64,000 nucleotides of DNA from Njordibacter sp028825405 (GTDB lineage Bacteria > Pseudomonadota > Gammaproteobacteria > Pseudomonadales > Balneatricaceae). The notes below the pieces were generated by a model. It was not told the origin of the DNA, ran no database searches, and worked only from the letters and a program-made list of their open reading frames with translations. How positions within the stretch are numbered: position 1 is the stretch's first letter; each line of letters starts with the position of its first letter. Position numbers and translations under genes: made by a program. Location of the stretch: NCBI RefSeq assembly GCF_047730065.1, contig NZ_CP159829.1:1302001-1366000 (forward strand), written 5' to 3'. Of this stretch, positions 31,726-40,143 are shown piece after piece.

Positions 31726-32931
31726 ATGGACATCTTAGACCGTATTCCACTCACTAGCCTTGAAAACATCATGCTGCCCATTGAAGATGCGAGTGGCCTT
31801 CCTAACGCTCTTTACCATGACCCAGATATGCTAGCCGAAGAGCGAGACCGTATTTTGGGTAAGACATGGTCTGGCATTGGTTTTGCTGGGGATTTATCTA
31901 CTTTAGGATACGTTAAACCGATTACGTTTATGGGCTTACCATTGGTCATTGTGCGTGGTCAAGATGATGTGATTCGGGTGTTTCATAATGTCTGTAGTCA
32001 CCGTGGAATGATACTGATCAATACAGCAGGTCCAGTGCAAGGCAATATTCGGTGTCCTTATCACTCATGGACCTATGATTTAACAGGGCAACTTAAAGGC
32101 ACTCCCCACTTGGGTGGTGTCGGGGTGCATAAACTGGATAGCTTTAACTGTGAACAACACGGCATGAAGCAGTTGTCTAGTTCGGTTTGGTTTGACATCG
32201 TGTTTGTAAACCTTGATGGACAGGCTCAACCGTTTGAGCAGTTTATTGCACCAGTGATGGCCCGTTGGCAGCCTTTTTTAGGTGATTCTGGTTATGCCCG
32301 TATGCGCAGAGAGGATCCAGTGGGAGACCAGTTACAAGGCGCTTTTACCTTGAATGTGGCTTGTAACTGGAAATTAGCCGTAGAAAATTACTGTGAAAGC
32401 TATCATTTGCCATGGATTCATCCCAAGCTTAACGTATATTCTCGTATTCAAGATCATTACCACATTATGTTTGCCAATGAATTTGCAGGTCAAGGCACCA
32501 ATGTATACAACTTAGCTGATTCTGCAGGAACACAGTTGCCGGTGTTTCCAGAATGGCAGACAGAGCGCATGAAAGAAGCGGAATACATTACCGTATTTCC
32601 TAATGTGCTCTTGGGTATCCAAGCTGACCACACGTTTGCGATTGTATTAGAACCCATTACACATAGTCAGACAGTCGAACACGTGCGCTTAATGTATGTG
32701 GGTGATGAGTCTATAGGGGAAACTTTTAAGGGCTGTCGAGACGCAACTTTAAAGGCTTGGAAAGAAGTGTTTGGTGAAGACATAGGTGTAGTAGAGGGCA
32801 TGCAACGGGGTCGTGCTTCGCCTGGATTTAAAGGGGGCAAGTTCTCTCCCATATTAGATAATCCGACACATTACTTTCACCAATGGGCTGCCAAACGTTT
32901 AATTGTAAGCACACAATCAACAAGGAATTAA
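31726..32931 (+). CDS. Rieske non-heme iron oxygenase, alpha subunit (quaternary-amine type likely)
   Basis: This 401-residue ring-hydroxylating-type oxygenase has the Rieske 2Fe-2S ligands Cys90, His92, Cys110 and His113 (CSH, 17 residues, CPYH). Its mononuclear iron ligands are His227, His232 and probably Asp352 (EDIGVVEGMQ). The residue that normally bridges the two centres is Asp; here NYCESYH puts Glu224 there, as reported for carnitine monooxygenase CntA. With the choline/betaine monooxygenase-like length this suggests a C-N or N-methyl oxygenase acting on a quaternary amine. The substrate is not determined by sequence. It is the first gene of a three-gene cluster; AGGA lies 7 bases before the start. 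No beta subunit is present. Confidence 0.85.
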   Translation: MDILDRIPLTSLENIMLPIEDASGLPNALYHDPDMLAEERDRILGKTWSGIGFAGDLSTLGYVKPITFMGLPLVIVRGQDDVIRVFHNVCSHRGMILINTAGPVQGNIRCPYHSWTYDLTGQLKGTPHLGGVGVHKLDSFNCEQHGMKQLSSSVWFDIVFVNLDGQAQPFEQFIAPVMARWQPFLGDSGYARMRREDPVGDQLQGAFTLNVACNWKLAVENYCESYHLPWIHPKLNVYSRIQDHYHIMFANEFAGQGTNVYNLADSAGTQLPVFPEWQTERMKEAEYITVFPNVLLGIQADHTFAIVLEPITHSQTVEHVRLMYVGDESIGETFKGCRDATLKAWKEVFGEDIGVVEGMQRGRASPGFKGGKFSPILDNPTHYFHQWAAKRLIVSTQSTRN

Positions 32932-32935
32932 AGTG

Positions 32936-34381
32936 ATGAATCAGTTGCAGCAGGGCGTGACTCACCGGACTAATTTTATTAACGGACAGTGGGTGGATAG
33001 TGAACAGTGCATTGAGGTAGAAAATCCTGCAACTGGAGAGCTCATTGGGACCATAGCCTGTGCCACTTCCCAGCAGGTCGATGAAGCGGTGAGTGCCGCT
33101 CGCCAATGTCATGAGCTAAGACTTATGGCAGATATGGCTCCCTACGAACGGATGCAATTGTTACATGCTATTGCAGCCCAAATTAGGGCCCTTGCCAAGC
33201 AGGGTGGGGAATTATTGTGCCTAGAAAATGGCAAACCTTTGAGTAAAGCGGAGTGGGAATTCGAGGAGGCAGCGCGTTACTTTGAATATTATGCAGGCAT
33301 GGCTGATAAGATTGAAGGTAAGTCTATTCCCTTAGGGGAAGGGTTAGTAGACTTTACCGAGTATGAACCATTCGGTGTGTCCGCTCAGGTGATTCCATGG
33401 AACTTCCCTGTGTCGTTAGTGGCTCGATCATTAGCGCCTGCCTTGGCGGCAGGTAACAGTGTCGTCATCAAGTCTCCCGAATTAACACCCTTGGCCGTGT
33501 CGTTGCTTGCAGAAGCCATAGTTAAGGCCAAAGTGCCTCCCGGAGCGGTGAACATAATATGTGGTTATGGCCACGAGGCGGGTGCAGCGCTTGTGTCTCA
33601 TGGTGATATCGATCAAATTGTATTTACAGGCTCTGTCGCCACGGGTCAGTCTATCATGCAAGCGGCCACCGAATATGTGGTGCCTTGTGTCATGGAGTTG
33701 GGTGGAAAGTCTGCAGGTGTGGTATTTGCAGATGCTGACTTAGATCAAGTCATTACCAGCGCTGAAGTGGGAAATTTATTTAATTCTGGACAGGTTTGTT
33801 CGGCCATGTCTAGGCTCATTGTACATGAGAGCATTTATGATGAAGTTAAGCAGCGTTTAGTGACTTCTTTTGCTGCCAAATCTGTTGGATCAGGCAAAGA
33901 TGAAGCCGATGTAACCCCCATTCTAACGCAAGCGCAGTTGGATAAAATTGTGGCCATGTGTGCGGGTGCTAAAGCACAGGGTGCTAAGTGTTTAATCGGA
34001 GGTGAAGCCCTACTTAGGACAGGGTATTTTATGCCCCCTACTATTATTGAGGCTGCCGTAGATACAGAAATAGCGCAGCAAGAAGTATTTGGACCCGTAT
34101 TGGTGTTAATGAAATTTGACAGTGAGCAGCAAGCCTACGCCATGGCCAATGGCACTGATTTTGGTTTGGTGGCGGGCGTATTTACTCAAAATGTAAGTTT
34201 AGCCTTGCGCGCCAGTCGGGCCTTAGTTGCCGGTCAGGTATTTGTTAATGAGTGGTTTGCTGGTGGTATTAGTACACCTTTTGGTGGTGTGGGAAAATCT
34301 GGATTTGGACGTGAAAAAGGTCAAGAAGCTTTGTATAATTACGTCCGCACCAAAAACATCGCCATTCGCTTAACCCCTTAG
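32936..34381 (+). CDS. NAD(P)-dependent aldehyde dehydrogenase (succinate-semialdehyde dehydrogenase-like)
   Basis: This 481-residue ALDH superfamily enzyme has the cofactor-binding IPWNFPVSLVARSLAPALAA, general base Glu254 in ELGGKSAG and catalytic Cys288 in NSGQVCSAMSR; ETEIAQ..FGPVL-type C-terminal features are intact. The pattern is closest to succinate-semialdehyde or betaine-aldehyde dehydrogenases. ATG 32936 has AAGGA 9 bases upstream and lies 4 bp after the oxygenase stop; GTG 32933 is a weaker alternative. It probably oxidises the aldehyde made by the oxygenase. If the oxygenase cleaves a C-N bond the product would be a semialdehyde acid. Confidence 0.9.
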   Translation: MNQLQQGVTHRTNFINGQWVDSEQCIEVENPATGELIGTIACATSQQVDEAVSAARQCHELRLMADMAPYERMQLLHAIAAQIRALAKQGGELLCLENGKPLSKAEWEFEEAARYFEYYAGMADKIEGKSIPLGEGLVDFTEYEPFGVSAQVIPWNFPVSLVARSLAPALAAGNSVVIKSPELTPLAVSLLAEAIVKAKVPPGAVNIICGYGHEAGAALVSHGDIDQIVFTGSVATGQSIMQAATEYVVPCVMELGGKSAGVVFADADLDQVITSAEVGNLFNSGQVCSAMSRLIVHESIYDEVKQRLVTSFAAKSVGSGKDEADVTPILTQAQLDKIVAMCAGAKAQGAKCLIGGEALLRTGYFMPPTIIEAAVDTEIAQQEVFGPVLVLMKFDSEQQAYAMANGTDFGLVAGVFTQNVSLALRASRALVAGQVFVNEWFAGGISTPFGGVGKSGFGREKGQEALYNYVRTKNIAIRLTP

Positions 34382-34391
34382 AGAATTATGT

Positions 34392-35807
34392 ATGTCAATT
34401 CATGACGAATCTGCGCCCTATAAAAAATGGCTGTGTATTATTTGTGGTTTTATTTATGACGAAGCCCTTGGCTGGCCCCATGATGGTATAGAACCGGGCA
34501 CTCGTTGGGATGATGTGCCAGATGATTGGTTATGCCCAGATTGTCTGGTAGGCAAAGAAGATTTTGAAATGATTGAAATGCCTGCAGAGCCTATTCAGTC
34601 AGGAGCTAATGCCACGGCAGCGACGTTAGTGCTGGAGGCCACTGAAAAGCCTCAAGGCCCTATTGTTATAATAGGTTCAGGCTATGCCGGCTATAATCTT
34701 GCAGAAACCATTGTGAAACTCAATGCCCAGTTAGAGGTGGTGGTGTTAACCCAAGACCAAGGCATGCATTATTCTAAGCCAGCCCTATCGACGGGCTTAG
34801 CTATGCAAGAGACTGCTAAGGACCTAGTGGTGGAGTTGCCCCTCGATAGAGCCCACCGTTTGAAAATTCGCATTATTACCCACTGCACGGTTGAACGGAT
34901 CGACTCTAAGGCACAAATATTGTTCACCAATATAGGCCAGCAACCCTATGGTCAGTTAGTTTTAGCTCAAGGTGCGGAAGCGATTAAGATACCTTTTGAA
35001 GGTAATGCAAGCGCAGACGTTATTAGCGTCAATAGCTTAGAAGATTATGCGCATTATCGGCACCGTCTTGAAGGTAAAGAACGGGTATTATTGATTGGTA
35101 ATGGCCTCATTGGGTGCGAATTTGCTAATGATCTAGCGTCAGTGGGTAAACAGGTACATGTGGTCGGTTTAACGTCGTGGCCCATGGATCGTTTGATCCC
35201 CCATCCTGTGGGCTTGCGGTTGCAAAAGGCGCTCTCTAGCATGGGTGTAAACTGGTACTTGAATAACACCATTAAGACCATTAATTACACGGACCCAAAC
35301 CAACCGCAAAAAGGTTACTTAGTCACTCTCAATAATGATGAACTAATACAAGTGGACATTATTGTCTCTGCGGTAGGCTTGCAGGCGCGCACAAAATTAG
35401 CCATCAACAGTGGTATTACTTGTGGGGTGGGCATCAAAACAGATGCCCGACTAATGACGAATGTGCCACATATCTATGCTTTAGGTGATTGTGTAGAGTT
35501 CAATGGTCAGTTGCAGCCCTATATTGCACCGATTTACTGGGGTATCCAAGCTTTATCGCAGACATTAACCGGTACCTCCACAGAGGTGAATTACCCCTTA
35601 ATGACCGTTGTTGTCAAGACACCCGCTTGCCCCATCACGCTGTTACCGCCGCCCTTAGGACAGTTAGGCGAATGGCAATTACAACAAACTGAAGCAGGCA
35701 TCAGTGCGCGTTTTAAAAATGAAGCAGGCAGAGTTTGTGGGTTTGTTTTACAAGGAGACCAGATAGACCAACGCCGCCAGTTGTTAGAGGAAATGTTAAA
35801 CAACTAA
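34392..35807 (+). CDS. Fused rubredoxin - rubredoxin reductase
   Basis: A 471-residue fusion protein. Residues 10-60 are a rubredoxin with iron ligands Cys15, Cys18, Cys48 and Cys51 and the core WLCPDC. Residues 90-470 are an FAD/NAD(P)H-dependent reductase with the FAD fold GSGYAG (95-100), a second nucleotide fold LLIGNGLIGCEFA near 235, and the C-terminal FAD motif YALGDCVEF. It would carry electrons from NAD(P)H through FAD to rubredoxin iron in one chain. Because it follows the Rieske oxygenase and ALDH by short gaps and no other reductase is present, it is the likely electron donor of the oxygenase; alkane hydroxylases are the usual clients of separate rubredoxin systems. Confidence 0.9.
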   Translation: MSIHDESAPYKKWLCIICGFIYDEALGWPHDGIEPGTRWDDVPDDWLCPDCLVGKEDFEMIEMPAEPIQSGANATAATLVLEATEKPQGPIVIIGSGYAGYNLAETIVKLNAQLEVVVLTQDQGMHYSKPALSTGLAMQETAKDLVVELPLDRAHRLKIRIITHCTVERIDSKAQILFTNIGQQPYGQLVLAQGAEAIKIPFEGNASADVISVNSLEDYAHYRHRLEGKERVLLIGNGLIGCEFANDLASVGKQVHVVGLTSWPMDRLIPHPVGLRLQKALSSMGVNWYLNNTIKTINYTDPNQPQKGYLVTLNNDELIQVDIIVSAVGLQARTKLAINSGITCGVGIKTDARLMTNVPHIYALGDCVEFNGQLQPYIAPIYWGIQALSQTLTGTSTEVNYPLMTVVVKTPACPITLLPPPLGQLGEWQLQQTEAGISARFKNEAGRVCGFVLQGDQIDQRRQLLEEMLNN

Positions 35808-35968
35808 GCAGGCATAATTCTGTTAGAATAGCGTCCCCTGCGATTGATTAGACTATGTTCCAATCTTGAACGAGCGCACTGCAAACACATAAGTGGTTTT
35901 TAATATTGCTGCAGTTTAATGCAGCCACGCATTTATAGTTGCCTGCTGTTCCAAAACATAATACGAGA

Positions 35969-37363
35969 ATGCCTTTGTCACGCTACGATTTTTCCAGTTT
36001 AGGATTGAATTCTGCCTTAGTCGATAATCTTTCCAGCCTAGGGTATGCAGAAATGACGCCCATTCAGGCGCAAGCTTTACCATCAATTTTATCCAATAAG
36101 GATGTCATTGCTAAGGCCAAAACAGGGTCTGGTAAAACGGCAACCTTTGCTTTGGGTTTATTAAATAAACTTGAGGTAAAACGGTTTCGAGTGCAAACCT
36201 TGGTATTGTGCCCCACCCGTGAGTTAGCAGATCAAGTGGCAGTAGAAATACGCAAACTAGCCCGTGGTATTCATAATATTAAAGTGCTCACTTTGTGCGG
36301 TGGCATGGCTTTTGGGCCGCAAGTTGGTTCGTTGGAGCATGGCGCCCATATTGTTGTAGGTACGCCGGGCCGAGTAGAAGAACACCTGCGTAAAGCCAAT
36401 CTAAATCTTGATAATCTCACCACTTTAGTATTAGACGAGGCTGATAGAATGCTGGATATGGGTTTTCAGCAGGCCCTTGATGACATTATTAGTTACATGC
36501 CTAAACAGCGCCAAACTCTTCTATTTAGTGCAACCTACCCGCCTAAAATAGAACACACTGCAAATCGAATCATGCAGTCTCCGATCATGGTCGAAGTGCA
36601 GGATAGCCATAGCAAAAAAAGCATCATTCAAAACCTCTATGAGGTTGAAAATGATGATGCCCGTATCGAGGCTGTTAGACTTTTATTACAAGCTCATCAA
36701 CCTGAATCGACGCTCATTTTTTGCAATACTAAGATTGAAACTGACCAAGTGGCTAATGAGTTGCGCGGGGTGGGCTATGAAGCTTTAGCCTTGCATGGTG
36801 ATTTAGAACAAAAGCAACGGGACCAAACCTTAGTGCGTTTTTCAAATCGCAGTGCCTCAATATTGGTGGCCACCGATGTGGCTGCGCGGGGTTTAGATAT
36901 TGAAGCCTTGGATCTTGTTATTAATTATCAGATTGCCCGTGAATTGGAAGTTCATACCCATCGTATTGGCCGCACAGGCAGGGCTGGTGCACAGGGCATT
37001 GCCTGTACGTTGTATACCCAAAAAGAAAACCACAAAATTGGGTTGCTAGAAGACTACCTCAAACAAAAGCTGGAGCGTGATGATTTGCCACCTCTATCAT
37101 TATTGCGCCAACCCGCATTTTTTGCCCCCATGATCACCCTTCAAATTGGTGGTGGGAAAAAGCAAAAGGTGAGGGCGGGTGATATCGTCGGAGCGTTAAC
37201 TGGAGATGAGGGTGTGCCTGCCTCAGAGATTGGTAAAATACAGGTGGGTGACCAATGGGCTTATGTAGCAGTCACCCAAGCCCATGGTAAAACAGCCTTT
37301 AATCGCCTCAGTGAAGGTAAGATTAAGGGCCGTAGTTTTAAAATAAGACGCTTACGAGGTTAG
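35969..37363 (+). CDS. dbpA: ATP-dependent RNA helicase DbpA
   Basis: This DEAD-box helicase (464 residues) acts in 50S ribosome assembly on hairpin 92 of 23S rRNA. Motif I is AKTGSGKT (50-57), followed by PTRELADQ, TPGR, DEAD, SATY and HRIGRTGRAG. The C-terminal ~75 residues form the DbpA RNA-binding domain (MITLQIGGGKKQKVRAGD..ALTGDEGVPASEIGKI), which separates it from RhlE and SrmB. ATG 35969 begins MPLSRYDFSSL, the conserved start; a 10-residue extension from 35939 lacks a ribosome binding site. A 4-TM protein gene follows after one base. Confidence 0.95.
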   Translation: MPLSRYDFSSLGLNSALVDNLSSLGYAEMTPIQAQALPSILSNKDVIAKAKTGSGKTATFALGLLNKLEVKRFRVQTLVLCPTRELADQVAVEIRKLARGIHNIKVLTLCGGMAFGPQVGSLEHGAHIVVGTPGRVEEHLRKANLNLDNLTTLVLDEADRMLDMGFQQALDDIISYMPKQRQTLLFSATYPPKIEHTANRIMQSPIMVEVQDSHSKKSIIQNLYEVENDDARIEAVRLLLQAHQPESTLIFCNTKIETDQVANELRGVGYEALALHGDLEQKQRDQTLVRFSNRSASILVATDVAARGLDIEALDLVINYQIARELEVHTHRIGRTGRAGAQGIACTLYTQKENHKIGLLEDYLKQKLERDDLPPLSLLRQPAFFAPMITLQIGGGKKQKVRAGDIVGALTGDEGVPASEIGKIQVGDQWAYVAVTQAHGKTAFNRLSEGKIKGRSFKIRRLRG

Positions 37364-37364
37364 C

Positions 37365-37745
37365 ATGAGTTTAAATTTATTATTGCGAATCAATAGTGGC
37401 TTTTGGCTAACTTTGGGTTTAGTAATGTTACTCAAAACTGATGTGGTGAACTTGTGGATTGGCACTGAAAAAACCATGTTGATTCATTCCATTGGTATTA
37501 TTTTAGTCGTTAATGGCATGATTCTTTTAGTGACATCCTTACGCCAACAGATAAAACCTCATGAGGTTATGTTTTTTGTACTTGGTGACTATGGTTGGTC
37601 CTTACTGATTATTGTATTAATCAGTTTAGGGGCAGTGATCGTCGATCCATTGGGCATTAGACTCACCTTTGTGTTAGCTCTGTTGTCGGCTATTTTGGGA
37701 GCATTTCAATTTAGGCACTACAAGCAACTTAAAGGCCGAGCTTAG
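37365..37745 (+). CDS. Small four-helix membrane protein of unknown function
   Basis: I do not recognise a family. The 126-residue product has four predicted membrane helices (roughly residues 5-24, 38-60, 72-92 and 95-115) and a short basic C-terminus (HYKQLKGRA). It begins one base after the dbpA stop, so it is probably co-translated with the helicase. No catalytic motif, signal peptide or cysteine cluster is visible. Confidence 0.7.
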   Translation: MSLNLLLRINSGFWLTLGLVMLLKTDVVNLWIGTEKTMLIHSIGIILVVNGMILLVTSLRQQIKPHEVMFFVLGDYGWSLLIIVLISLGAVIVDPLGIRLTFVLALLSAILGAFQFRHYKQLKGRA

Positions 37746-37885
37746 TGATTCATGTTCTTGTCTAAAAATAACAAGCGTAGCTCAGACCTCTTGGTAAATA
37801 AGCGCCTTGCTTGCTGGAGCAATATCACTGAGCTTTCGTGTTAAGCTTGAGGGTTAAAATAGGCTGGCTTTAAAAGAGATTATTT

Positions 37886-38245
37886 ATGTCTGATTTACCT
37901 CACTGCCCCAAGTGTAACTCTGAATACACTTACCAAGACGCGGGCCAGTACATGTGCCCAGAATGTGCCCATGAGTGGTCAGCAAGGGCCTCTGAGGATG
38001 CCTCTGAGGGTAGTGGTGAGCATTTAGATGGCAAACAAATTCATGACAGTAATGGCAACCTTTTACAGGATGGCGACACCGTTACGGTCATTAAAGACCT
38101 TAAAGTCAAAGGCTCCTCACTAGTGGTAAAAGTAGGCACTAAGGTTAAAGGTATTCGTTTAGTTGATGGTGACCATGACATCGATTGCAAAATCCCAGGA
38201 GTTGGGGCCATGAAATTAAAGTCTCAGTTTGTTAAAAAGCAATAA
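37886..38245 (+). CDS. yjdM: YjdM/PhnA-family zinc-ribbon protein
   Basis: This 119-residue protein has an N-terminal zinc ribbon (CPKC at 8-11 and CPEC at 24-27), then an acidic linker, and the conserved PhnA C-terminal domain with DSNGNLLQDGDTVTVIKDLK and VKGIRLVDGDHDIDCKI. The E. coli homologue, once called PhnA, was named for phosphonate use but its gene lies outside the C-P lyase genes and its role is not settled. No phosphonate genes are near. It appears to be a single-gene unit. Confidence 0.93.
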   Translation: MSDLPHCPKCNSEYTYQDAGQYMCPECAHEWSARASEDASEGSGEHLDGKQIHDSNGNLLQDGDTVTVIKDLKVKGSSLVVKVGTKVKGIRLVDGDHDIDCKIPGVGAMKLKSQFVKKQ

Positions 38246-38422
38246 CCCCTGACCCACCTAGCTTATATCGTCGGTTTAGGTTTCAAAAAGCCAAAATATA
38301 GAGTCATCAAAATGCATTTATGGGTAATCGTTGCACTCACTTTTGTGCATCTTGGTTAACTAAAGGGGTAGTCACAGACGATCACAATTTTAGTAACTGT
38401 GGGTAAAAAAGGAAGCATTAAA

Positions 38423-39325
38423 ATGTTTGTTGAAAAAGAATTTAACTCCCAAGGGTCTATTCTTCGGGGCCGTTGGTATGCTGCTTCGGAAGCATCTCTG
38501 TCACCGTGCATTGTCATGTGTCATGGCACTTCAGCAACGATTTCCATGTGTCTTGCAGACTATGCCACTGAATTTCAAAACAAAGGCATCAATGTTTTTG
38601 TTTATGACCATGCGGGTTTTGGTCGCAGCGATGGTAAGACACCGCAGACTATCAATCCTTGGCTTCAAGGGCGAGGTATTGCTGATGCTGTGACCTTTTT
38701 GAAATCTGAAAATCAGTTACATAATGGGAAAATTATTTTGTGGGGTGATAGCTTTGCTGGCATGCTTGTGTTGGTTGCAAGTGCTCTTATTGAAGGTTTA
38801 GCGGGGGTGGTTTGCTTTGCTGCCACTTGCGGACTAAGCACCCTAGAAGTACAGAACGCAGGAAAAAGTTTAAACATACTTAAACACACCTTTGATCAGG
38901 GTGAGTTTGAAAAACTGGACGATCTTTCGCGCGAAGGGCCCATGGCAGTGGTGTCTTCTGACCAACAGACAAACCCCTCTTTACTCACACCCATTCAAGC
39001 CTTTCGTTGGTTTATAGATCAAGGAGGTCAGTGGAACACTGGTTGGAAAAATAGCATAACTCGAGTTATTCCCAAGACTGAAGTCGCCTTTTCACCGTTT
39101 ATTACCGCCCCATTTATCGAAGTTCCTGTATTAATGATGACGGGTAAGGAAGACGAAATGCCGCACATCAAACGTGAGGTGCAGTTAGAGATATTTGACT
39201 GCATTAAATCCAAAAAACAGTTTTATGAAATTGATGGTGGCCATTTTGGGGCTCTTTACCCTCATACACCATTATTTTATGAGGCCATAAGTGTGCAGCA
39301 TGCCTTTATTAAGTCAATTACCTAA
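38423..39325 (+). CDS. Alpha/beta hydrolase
   Basis: This 300-residue protein has an alpha/beta-hydrolase fold. The oxyanion region is MCHGTSA, the nucleophile Ser lies in GDSFAG, and the remaining triad members are probably Asp in GKEDEM and His in GGHFGALY. YDHAGFGRSDG is typical of esterase/peptidase-like members. There is no signal peptide, so it is cytoplasmic. ATG 38423 has AAGGAAG about 8 bases upstream, better than the frame beginning at 38399. The substrate is unknown and the neighbours give no clue. Confidence 0.85.
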   Translation: MFVEKEFNSQGSILRGRWYAASEASLSPCIVMCHGTSATISMCLADYATEFQNKGINVFVYDHAGFGRSDGKTPQTINPWLQGRGIADAVTFLKSENQLHNGKIILWGDSFAGMLVLVASALIEGLAGVVCFAATCGLSTLEVQNAGKSLNILKHTFDQGEFEKLDDLSREGPMAVVSSDQQTNPSLLTPIQAFRWFIDQGGQWNTGWKNSITRVIPKTEVAFSPFITAPFIEVPVLMMTGKEDEMPHIKREVQLEIFDCIKSKKQFYEIDGGHFGALYPHTPLFYEAISVQHAFIKSIT

Positions 39326-39350
39326 GATTTTTGAACGATATTAATTTTAC

Positions 39351-39406
39351 TTTAGTCACTTTATGATGGTCACTGTAGTTTAGTCGCTTTATTGCAGTCA
39401 CTTTAA
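39351..39406. repeat. Imperfect 28-bp tandem duplication
   Basis: Two adjacent 28-bp units (39351-39378 and 39379-39406) share TTTAGTC(A/G)CTTTAT and GTCACT blocks. They lie in the short gap between the converging hydrolase and yigZ genes. I see no T-run hairpin and no obvious function. Confidence 0.5.
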
Positions 39407-39416
39407 CCATCAGGCT

Positions 39417-40031
39417 TTAATTGCGTTGGGTGCTCACCTTTACTGAGGTGAGGGCGGCTATATCGGCCCTAAGAGCGCTTAATTGCAGACTTGGCACAGT
39501 GACGTTAAGGCTTAATGAGTCGCTATAATGCCTTTGATTTATACGGGCATCATGCTTTTTACAAAGGTATTCGAGTTGTCCACTGAGGTCATAATGGCAC
39601 TCGATGTGCAGCTCAGTTAAACTTTGCTTTAATGTAGTTGGGCATTGTTCCACCACCTGTTTGACAGCTTCACCATAGGCCTTCACTAAACCACCAGTGC
39701 CAAGTTTAATGCCACCGAAATAACGACATACCACCACGCTCACTTCACCAATACCGCAATGACTCAGTACTTGGAGCATGGGTTTGCCGGCTGTGCCAGA
39801 CGGTTCACCTGCATCACTTAAACCCCAATAAGTACTATTGTCTGGTGCTGCAGCCACCACAGCCCAACAATGATGATTAGCGTCAGGGTATTTTCTGCGC
39901 ATGTCATTTAAATGAATATCACATTCGTCGCGCCCATTGGCATGACGTAAATTGGCAATAAAGCGACTGTTTTTGATGGTTAGGGTCAACTCTAACTCTT
40001 GGTCCTTTAGTTGTGGAATTTGGTAGCTCAA
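39417..40031 (-). CDS. yigZ: YigZ/IMPACT-family protein
   Basis: This member of the IMPACT (UPF0029) family has 204 residues from the start chosen here. Typical segments are KNSRFIANL, HHCWAVVA, GLSDAGEPSGTAGKPML and VVVCRYFGGIKLGTGGLV. Eukaryotic IMPACT modulates GCN1/GCN2; the bacterial role is unclear. The conserved part starts at SYQIPQ, and TTG 40031 directly before it has AAGG 6 bases upstream, so I choose it. A longer frame from ATG 40109 would leave only 34 bp to the divergent tcdA start. Confidence 0.88.
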   Translation of the reverse strand: MSYQIPQLKDQELELTLTIKNSRFIANLRHANGRDECDIHLNDMRRKYPDANHHCWAVVAAAPDNSTYWGLSDAGEPSGTAGKPMLQVLSHCGIGEVSVVVCRYFGGIKLGTGGLVKAYGEAVKQVVEQCPTTLKQSLTELHIECHYDLSGQLEYLCKKHDARINQRHYSDSLSLNVTVPSLQLSALRADIAALTSVKVSTQRN

Positions 40032-40143
40032 ATTAGACCTTAAATTATCAGTTAAATATGCTTTAAAACCCGCAGTCTTCTGGTTGTATATGGTCCCAAG
40101 CAGGTACAATGGACGGAAGCTTAACAGACATGTAATTGAATTA

